From: Marinobacterium sp. xm-d-530
Lineage (GTDB): Bacteria > Pseudomonadota > Gammaproteobacteria > Pseudomonadales > Balneatricaceae
Assembly: GCA_949499045.1 (NCBI GenBank)
Contig: CATEEE010000262.1
Span: 1 to 9,539, forward strand
Reading direction: 5' to 3'
Length of the DNA stretch: 9,539 bases
Shown here: piece by piece, positions 5,468-9,539 of the stretch
Numbering within the stretch: the first letter of the stretch is position 1
How the letters are laid out: each line of letters opens with the position of its first letter
The notes under the pieces: generated by a model
What the model saw: only the letters and a program-made list of their open reading frames with translations
The model's database searches: none
Told to the model about the DNA's origin: nothing
Made by a program: the position numbers and the translations under genes

Positions 5468-6538
5468 TTAGCTGAGCTGAGCCCTTACCCACTCAACAAC
5501 GACAGCTTCACCGTCATCCAGGTGTGGTTCAAGCTGAGATAAGCTTTCGAGCAATTCAGACGCAGTTGGTCTAACGATGTTGAGATGACCCACCTTACGG
5601 CCAGGACGAATCTCTTTACCGTACCAGTGCACGTGCGCACCCTGTACTGCTAGCCATTCAGACTTCCAGTCACGTCCAAGTAGGTTGTACATCATAGAGA
5701 CACCACGAAACTCTGGTGTGATTAATGGCAAGCCAGCCAAAGCTCTTAAATGCAATTCAAACTGACTGACGGTTGCACCATCTTGACTCCAGTGACCGGA
5801 GTTATGCACACGAGGGGCTAGCTCATTAACTAATAATTTACCATCAACAACAAAACACTCCATCGCCATCACGCCGATGTAGTCAAAGTCATCCATGATT
5901 GAACCTAACCAAGTTTCAGCACTCTTCTGCATAACCGGATCTGTATCCAACCCTGGAATGCTTGCACGAAGGATACCGTCTTGATGCCAGTTACGAGTCA
6001 ATGGGTAAAAAACCTTTTCGCCCTTTGCATTTCGAGCACCGACTAACGACACCTCATGAGAAAAAGGAATCATCGCCTCGGCAATGGCAATACCATCCCA
6101 CTCACTAAGGATTTCATCCCCCTGCTTCCAGCGCCATTGACCACGTCCATCGTATCCACCCATGCGAGCCTTGACTACGGCGCGCTCACCCAAAGAGGAG
6201 AGCGACTCATCAATCGATGCATCAACGCTGTTTAAATTCACCCAAGGTGCTGTAGGAACATTGAGACGATCCAACGTCGACTTCTGACGAAAGCGATCAA
6301 TTACCTGGTAGAGAGCGGCATCGTTTCGAAAGTTAGGGTGAGCTTTTAGTTGATTACCAACAGGGTTCTCTGGCCAGTGCTCAATCTCGACGGAGATAAC
6401 GTCGTCATCATTTAACTCAACCAGTTGATCACCCATTGGGTGAATGGGCTGAACCTCAAGTTGAAGGGGCGCTCCCGCCTGCTGAAGCATTTGGCCCAAC
6501 TGACCATTACCGGCAATGACAATACGTGGCAACTGCAT
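5468..6538 (-). CDS. purK: N5-carboxyaminoimidazole ribonucleotide synthase
   Basis: PurK uses ATP and bicarbonate to convert aminoimidazole ribonucleotide (AIR) to N5-CAIR, the substrate of PurE, in de novo purine synthesis. The 356 residues match the usual length (E. coli about 355). It is an ATP-grasp enzyme: N-terminal nucleotide-fold IVIAGNGQLGQML (6-18), ATP-binding K123 and the loop GGYDGRGQ (127-134), metal ligands E227 and N238-E239, the PurK hallmark NELAPRVHNSGHW (238-250) and the C-terminal GKEIRPGRKVGHLN. Start ATG at 6538 has GAGG six bases upstream, located inside the purE stop region. Only two bases separate it from the purE stop codon, so the pair is an operon with likely translational coupling. 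It ends before the shared terminator with the phasin gene. Confidence 0.97.
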   Translation of the reverse strand: MQLPRIVIAGNGQLGQMLQQAGAPLQLEVQPIHPMGDQLVELNDDDVISVEIEHWPENPVGNQLKAHPNFRNDAALYQVIDRFRQKSTLDRLNVPTAPWVNLNSVDASIDESLSSLGERAVVKARMGGYDGRGQWRWKQGDEILSEWDGIAIAEAMIPFSHEVSLVGARNAKGEKVFYPLTRNWHQDGILRASIPGLDTDPVMQKSAETWLGSIMDDFDYIGVMAMECFVVDGKLLVNELAPRVHNSGHWSQDGATVSQFELHLRALAGLPLITPEFRGVSMMYNLLGRDWKSEWLAVQGAHVHWYGKEIRPGRKVGHLNIVRPTASELLESLSQLEPHLDDGEAVVVEWVRAQLS

Positions 6539-6540
6539 GA

Positions 6541-7029
6541 TTAACCTCGTGGATCTGGGTTGTCTAGAACCGTTTGACTCTGCTCATTGCGCCAATTTTG
6601 TAGACGAACGGCGAGCTCTTGATCTGTTGTCGCAAGCATCTGTGAGGCTAATAGCGCGGCGTTAAAAGCACCGGCACCGCCAATGGCCAGTGTTCCAACT
6701 GGAATACCACGTGGCATCTGAACAATGGATAGTAGACTATCTTGGCCACTCAACGCTTTGCTTTGAACAGGAACACCTAATACGGGAACAATTGTTTTAG
6801 CCGCAATCATTCCTGGGAGATGAGCGGCACCACCGGCACCGGCAATAATGACTTTAATACCGTTATCGGCAGCTTGCTCAGCGAAGCGGAACATCTTGTC
6901 GGGAGTACGGTGTGCCGAAACCACTTCAGCAGTGTACTCGACACCCAAGACATCCAGCATCTTGGCAGCTTCTTCCATGGTTGGCCAGTCTGATTTAGAC
7001 CCCATAACTATTGCGACGCGGGCGCTCAT
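6541..7029 (-). CDS. purE: N5-carboxyaminoimidazole ribonucleotide mutase (class I PurE)
   Basis: PurE moves the carboxyl group of N5-CAIR to carbon 4, giving CAIR, the step after PurK in purine synthesis; class I enzymes are octameric. The 162 residues match the family. Diagnostic motifs are GSKSDWPTM (10-18), SAHRTP (38-43) with the catalytic H40 (equivalent to E. coli H45), and AGAGGAAHLPGMIA (63-76). The presence of purK directly behind it confirms the bacterial N5-CAIR mutase type rather than the AIR carboxylase type. ATG at 7029 has GGAG six bases upstream; an overlapping ATG four bases earlier is out of frame. It is the first gene of purEK, with its own promoter in the 102-base gap after the AEC transporter gene. 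Confidence 0.98.
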   Translation of the reverse strand: MSARVAIVMGSKSDWPTMEEAAKMLDVLGVEYTAEVVSAHRTPDKMFRFAEQAADNGIKVIIAGAGGAAHLPGMIAAKTIVPVLGVPVQSKALSGQDSLLSIVQMPRGIPVGTLAIGGAGAFNAALLASQMLATTDQELAVRLQNWRNEQSQTVLDNPDPRG

Positions 7030-7042
7030 TCATCTCTCCATA

Positions 7043-7058
7043 TCGAGTTAGATCTCGA
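7043..7058 (-). repeat. Small inverted repeat in the purE leader
   Basis: TCGAG (7043-7047) and CTCGA (7054-7058) flank six bases, upstream of the purE ribosome binding site. A second one, TGTCG (7068-7072) with CGACA (7077-7081) around a 4-base loop, lies just before it in the transcript. Both are short and could be chance; neither resembles a purine riboswitch or a PurR box. Confidence 0.25.
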
Positions 7059-7096
7059 AAAATAGGCTGTCGGTATCGACAAAAAATAAGCGTGAA

Positions 7097-7105
7097 ATTA
7101 TAACA
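7097..7105 (-). promoter_or_regulatory. Extended -10 promoter of purEK
   Basis: On the minus strand TGTTATAAT contains a perfect TATAAT hexamer (7102-7097) preceded by TG-N, the extended -10 element, which compensates for the lack of a recognisable -35. Transcription should begin near 7090, leaving a leader of about 60 bases before purE. I do not see a PurR-type operator (ACGCAAACGTTTnCnT) nearby. Confidence 0.55.
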
Positions 7106-7131
7106 AAAAAGAGTCAGCCAGACCTAGCCTT

Positions 7132-8025
7132 TTAGAGTAGCGCAGACTGAAAGTTAAAGATGATCACAAGAATTAAAAGACTAACAGGAATGCTGGTGAT
7201 GGTAAGCGCAGCAATCCGATCAATTGGGCCACCGTATCGAACGGTTAGAACATAACTCATGACGGCAACGGGCATCGACATCTGAATGAGCAGTGAAAGG
7301 GCCGACGTGGTATCGATTGTTACCAACGACACAACCAACCAAGCGATTAAAAAACCTGATACTGGGCGGTATAGGGACAATCCTGCAATGATACCCACTT
7401 GACGAGAATCTTCTATTTTTAGGCGGGCCAATGAGCGCCCTAGCAACATAACCATGATCGGTATTGCTATACCCGATAATGAATCCAAAGTTCGGGTTAT
7501 TGGGGTTGGAATAGTCCATTCCATCGAAACCACTATCGCACCTGATAACAGTGCTAACAGAGGCATGTTGGTGATCAGAGAGCGCCAATTGTATTGACCT
7601 GACATAGCGGTTGTTCCCAGTGTCCAATGGCTAAGAGTCACTGTTGTCGAAATAATGACGGCCGATGCAAGAGCCTCGGGGCCTAAGAGTGCAAACACCA
7701 GTGGAATGCCTAAGTTTCCAGTATTGGGATTAACCAGTGTTGAAAGGTAGAAACGGGGAGAGGTGTTAAGCAGTTTACAGAAAATGGCAACCAACGTGGC
7801 ACCGACCGCCAAGCAGAGTGCCGTCACTCCCATTAGATACCCCATCTCTTTCACAGGCACTTTCATCTGAGTGACAGAGGTAAATACCAGAGCCGGCAAC
7901 GCTATCTGGCTGGAGAGCATAGCCAAACCTGGATGTTCTAAGTAATCCGTTTTGCGTGCCAGAAAAAAGCCCAGCGCAGCGATCAAGAAAACCGGAGTGA
8001 TTGCAAAAAGAAAAGCTGTAAACAT
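7132..8025 (-). CDS. AEC-family (auxin efflux carrier-like) transporter
   Basis: A 297-residue, very hydrophobic inner-membrane protein that I assign to the AEC family (related to MleP-type malate carriers and YfdV). About ten membrane segments are apparent in two halves separated by a short polar stretch (SLARLKIEDSRQ). The first segment begins at FLFAITPVFLIAALGFF, and the conserved motif NTGNLGIPL (101-109) breaks a helix in the first half, as in other members. The ATG at 8025 gives the typical family N-terminus, though no good ribosome binding site is seen. The family exports small organic acids or similar compounds; substrate cannot be assigned here. It is upstream of purEK on the same strand but purE has its own promoter, so cotranscription is possible but not required. 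It is divergent from the MFS gene. Confidence 0.9.
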   Translation of the reverse strand: MFTAFLFAITPVFLIAALGFFLARKTDYLEHPGLAMLSSQIALPALVFTSVTQMKVPVKEMGYLMGVTALCLAVGATLVAIFCKLLNTSPRFYLSTLVNPNTGNLGIPLVFALLGPEALASAVIISTTVTLSHWTLGTTAMSGQYNWRSLITNMPLLALLSGAIVVSMEWTIPTPITRTLDSLSGIAIPIMVMLLGRSLARLKIEDSRQVGIIAGLSLYRPVSGFLIAWLVVSLVTIDTTSALSLLIQMSMPVAVMSYVLTVRYGGPIDRIAALTITSIPVSLLILVIIFNFQSALL

Positions 8026-8060
8026 GGATTCACTATCTAGAAGTTAGACTCTGATTATAC

Positions 8061-8091
8061 AGTTGTTCACCAAGAGTAAGACAACTATCAT
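8061..8091 (+). promoter_or_regulatory. Promoter of the MFS gene with an embedded inverted repeat
   Basis: TTGTTC (8063-8068) and TATCAT (8086-8091) are spaced by 17 bases, a plausible sigma70 promoter starting transcription near 8098. AGTTGT (8061-8066) and ACAACT (8081-8086) form an inverted repeat with arms 20 bases apart, overlapping the -35 and the edge of the -10, so a repressor could sit there. Moderate to low confidence. Confidence 0.4.
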
Positions 8092-8121
8092 GAGGCGATT
8101 CATATTCATGCTGGACATCAA

Positions 8122-9330
8122 ATGACTCAAAAACTATCCCCTTCAACGATTTTCTTGATAGCCAGTGGTTGTCTGCTACTCATGATTTCATTTGGTATAC
8201 GGTCGAGTTATGGGCTGTACATGCGCCCTATTGAGGCATCTACTGACTGGGGCCGTGACATCATAGGCTTTGCTCTAGCCCTTCAGAATCTAAGCTGGGG
8301 AATTATGTCAGTATTCACTGGCGGTCTGGCTGATCGATTTGGGAATCGTAATGTGCTCTTTGGGGGCGCACTGGTCTATGCACTGGGTGTCTATTTAACA
8401 GCGGGAGTATCTGATCTTTTAACGCTCAACGCGGGATTAGGCTTTCTTGTCGGTGCAGGCGTAGCTGGCACCTCTTTTGGTATTGTTCTGCCTGCATTAG
8501 TTCAATCGGTCCCTCCAGAGCGACGTGATTGGGTACTAGGACTGGGGACCGCCTGTGGTTCAGCAGGCCAGTTTGCACTTGTTCCGCTGGTTCAGATGTT
8601 TATCTCTGATTTTGGCTGGATTAACTCACTGCATATTCTAACCGCTATTGCTCTACTGATGATGTTGTTAGCGATTCCTTTGAATGCTAAAAAGAGTTCT
8701 ACCATCATAGAGAGTGATCTAGGTTTCGCTGAGACGGTACGGTTAGCCGCAGGTCATAAATCCTATTGGCTTTTGGTGTTCGGCTTCTTTGTTTGCGGTT
8801 TTCATGTCGCCTTCATTACGGCACACATGCCAGCCTATCTATCGGATCTAGGATTTGCTCATCAGGTGGGTGCCTGGTCCCTCTCGTTAATAGGTCTATT
8901 CAATATCGCAGGGGCCTTTTGGGCGGGTAATATCTGTCGAAAACACTCACGATCCAAACTATTGGTGGCAATCTATGGTGGCAGAACGATTGCTATAACC
9001 CTCTTCTTAATTTTCCCAATCACTCTGACATCAGTGCTTATTTTTAGTGCGGTAATGGGACTTCTTTGGTTAGCAACCGTTCCACCAACATCCGGTATCG
9101 TTATGAACATGTTTGGTACACGATACATGGCAACCCTGTATGGCTTCGTCTTTTTTAGCCACCAGGTCGGGAGTTTCTCTGGGGTCTGGTTAGGCGGTTA
9201 TCTCTATGAAACCTATGGTCATTATGAGTACATCTGGTGGGCAGGGATTTTCTTCGGCTTGATGGCTGTTATCCTTCACTGGCCTATAAATGAGAAACCA
9301 CACCCTGCTTTTGTCGCAAAAGAGAGTTAA
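8122..9330 (+). CDS. Major facilitator superfamily (MFS) transporter
   Basis: A 402-residue inner-membrane transporter with about 12 hydrophobic segments in two halves, separated by a polar loop near residues 190-205 (LNAKKSSTIIES). The first segment (about 10-33) contains R27 in SFGIRSSYGLY, a pattern reminiscent of the monocarboxylate/oxalate-formate type of MFS carriers. The loop between segments 2 and 3 carries the superfamily motif A as GGLADRFGNR (67-76). Start ATG at 8122 has only a weak GGA upstream. A gene for a 2-hydroxychromene-2-carboxylate isomerase-like protein follows after 65 bases on the same strand, so a shared role in uptake or export of an organic, possibly aromatic, acid is plausible but unproven. 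It is divergent from the AEC transporter. Confidence 0.93.
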   Translation: MTQKLSPSTIFLIASGCLLLMISFGIRSSYGLYMRPIEASTDWGRDIIGFALALQNLSWGIMSVFTGGLADRFGNRNVLFGGALVYALGVYLTAGVSDLLTLNAGLGFLVGAGVAGTSFGIVLPALVQSVPPERRDWVLGLGTACGSAGQFALVPLVQMFISDFGWINSLHILTAIALLMMLLAIPLNAKKSSTIIESDLGFAETVRLAAGHKSYWLLVFGFFVCGFHVAFITAHMPAYLSDLGFAHQVGAWSLSLIGLFNIAGAFWAGNICRKHSRSKLLVAIYGGRTIAITLFLIFPITLTSVLIFSAVMGLLWLATVPPTSGIVMNMFGTRYMATLYGFVFFSHQVGSFSGVWLGGYLYETYGHYEYIWWAGIFFGLMAVILHWPINEKPHPAFVAKES

Positions 9331-9332
9331 AA

Positions 9333-9345
9333 CTGTGCATCACAG
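9333..9345. repeat. 13-bp palindrome between MFS and isomerase-like genes
   Basis: CTGTG-CAT-CACAG is a perfect 5+3+5 inverted repeat just after the MFS stop codon. A second inverted repeat, TTGCC (9358-9362) with GGCAA (9371-9375), follows, ending in an A-rich rather than T-rich run, so neither is an intrinsic terminator for the plus strand. The first could be an operator for the downstream gene. Confidence 0.3.
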
Positions 9346-9395
9346 AACCGTAACGACTTGCCATTCGTAAGGCAAAAAAACAAAAGGAATCGTTC

Positions 9396-9539
9396 ATGAG
9401 CCATACTATTCATTACTACTTGTCACCCGTCTCGCCGTTTACCTTATTAGCAGGCGATATTTTAGAGAAACAGGCACCTGCTGATATTGTTTATCATCCG
9501 TTTGATATTGGTCGATTGTTCGGAGCTACTGGCGGCGTA
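9396..9539 (+). CDS. 2-hydroxychromene-2-carboxylate isomerase-like (DsbA/kappa-GST fold), 5' part
   Basis: Only the first 48 codons are in the window. HYYLSPVSPFTLLAG (6-20) matches the first strand and active-site turn of the DsbA-like family of 2-hydroxychromene-2-carboxylate isomerases and kappa-class glutathione transferases, where a serine in the SPxSP-type turn replaces the Cys-X-X-Cys of true DsbA. The later PFDIGRLFGATGG resembles the conserved LLG-x-x-F-x-ATGN segment of this family. Such enzymes use glutathione to isomerise a naphthalene-pathway intermediate, but many family members act on unknown substrates. ATG at 9396 has AAGGA seven bases upstream. It follows the MFS transporter by 65 bases and may be cotranscribed with it. 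Confidence 0.8.
   Translation, partial: MSHTIHYYLSPVSPFTLLAGDILEKQAPADIVYHPFDIGRLFGATGGV

Noticed and set aside
6848..7051. 67-codon plus-strand open frame over the purE start
   Set aside because: Antisense to conserved PurE motifs; no ribosome binding site.
7220..7627. 135-codon minus-strand open frame inside the AEC transporter gene
   Set aside because: Same strand but another frame within the hydrophobic transporter; the translation has no membrane or domain signature.
9358..9380. Terminator after the MFS gene
   Set aside because: The TTGCC/GGCAA hairpin has a 5-base stem with an 8-base loop and is followed by A residues, not T, on the plus strand.
1..9539. Mobile element, CRISPR, tRNA/rRNA or defence system
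   Set aside because: No transposase, integrase, terminal inverted repeats, regularly spaced repeats, tRNA-like cloverleaf or known defence domain was recognised in either strand.

Overview
The window looks like ordinary chromosome from a gammaproteobacterium, probably marine and possibly Oceanospirillales-like (low confidence). The basis is a moderate GC content by eye, a separate class I purE-purK pair, a polyhydroxyalkanoate (PHA) phasin, an RND efflux pump and a REC-GGDEF regulator. No insertion sequence, phage gene, CRISPR array, tRNA or rRNA is visible. No gene-free stretch exceeds 300 bases; the longest is the 189-base gap between murI and the phasin gene, which is also the richest in signals.

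Layout from left to right. (1) Positions 1-2511, minus strand: a two-gene efflux operon of periplasmic adaptor followed by RND permease. The genes overlap by 11 bases and the permease runs off the left edge. (2) From 2654, plus strand: a divergent response regulator with REC and GGDEF domains (diguanylate cyclase). Its 3' end overlaps the next gene tail to tail by 23 bases. (3) Positions 3612-4714, minus strand: murI (glutamate racemase) followed by a small HlyU-family gene that overlaps it by 4 bases. (4) Positions 4904-5401, plus strand: a phasin with its own sigma70-like promoter, two TGC-N3-GCA palindromes bracketing that promoter, a palindrome-rich leader and a strong terminator. (5) Positions 5468-8025, minus strand: an AEC-family transporter, then purE and purK, which catalyse the carboxylation steps of purine synthesis; purE has its own extended -10 promoter. 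(6) From 8122, plus strand: an MFS transporter, then the start of a 2-hydroxychromene-2-carboxylate isomerase-like (DsbA/kappa-GST fold) gene cut by the right edge.

Functionally this is a mosaic of independent housekeeping and accessory units. I see no evidence for a wholly new multi-gene system. The most interesting parts are the phasin locus (a paired operator architecture resembling PhaR control of phasins, stacked leader palindromes that include the ribosome binding site, and a pentad repeat in the protein), the long inverted repeat between the efflux operon and the diguanylate cyclase gene, and the tightly packed murI-hlyU-GGDEF junction.
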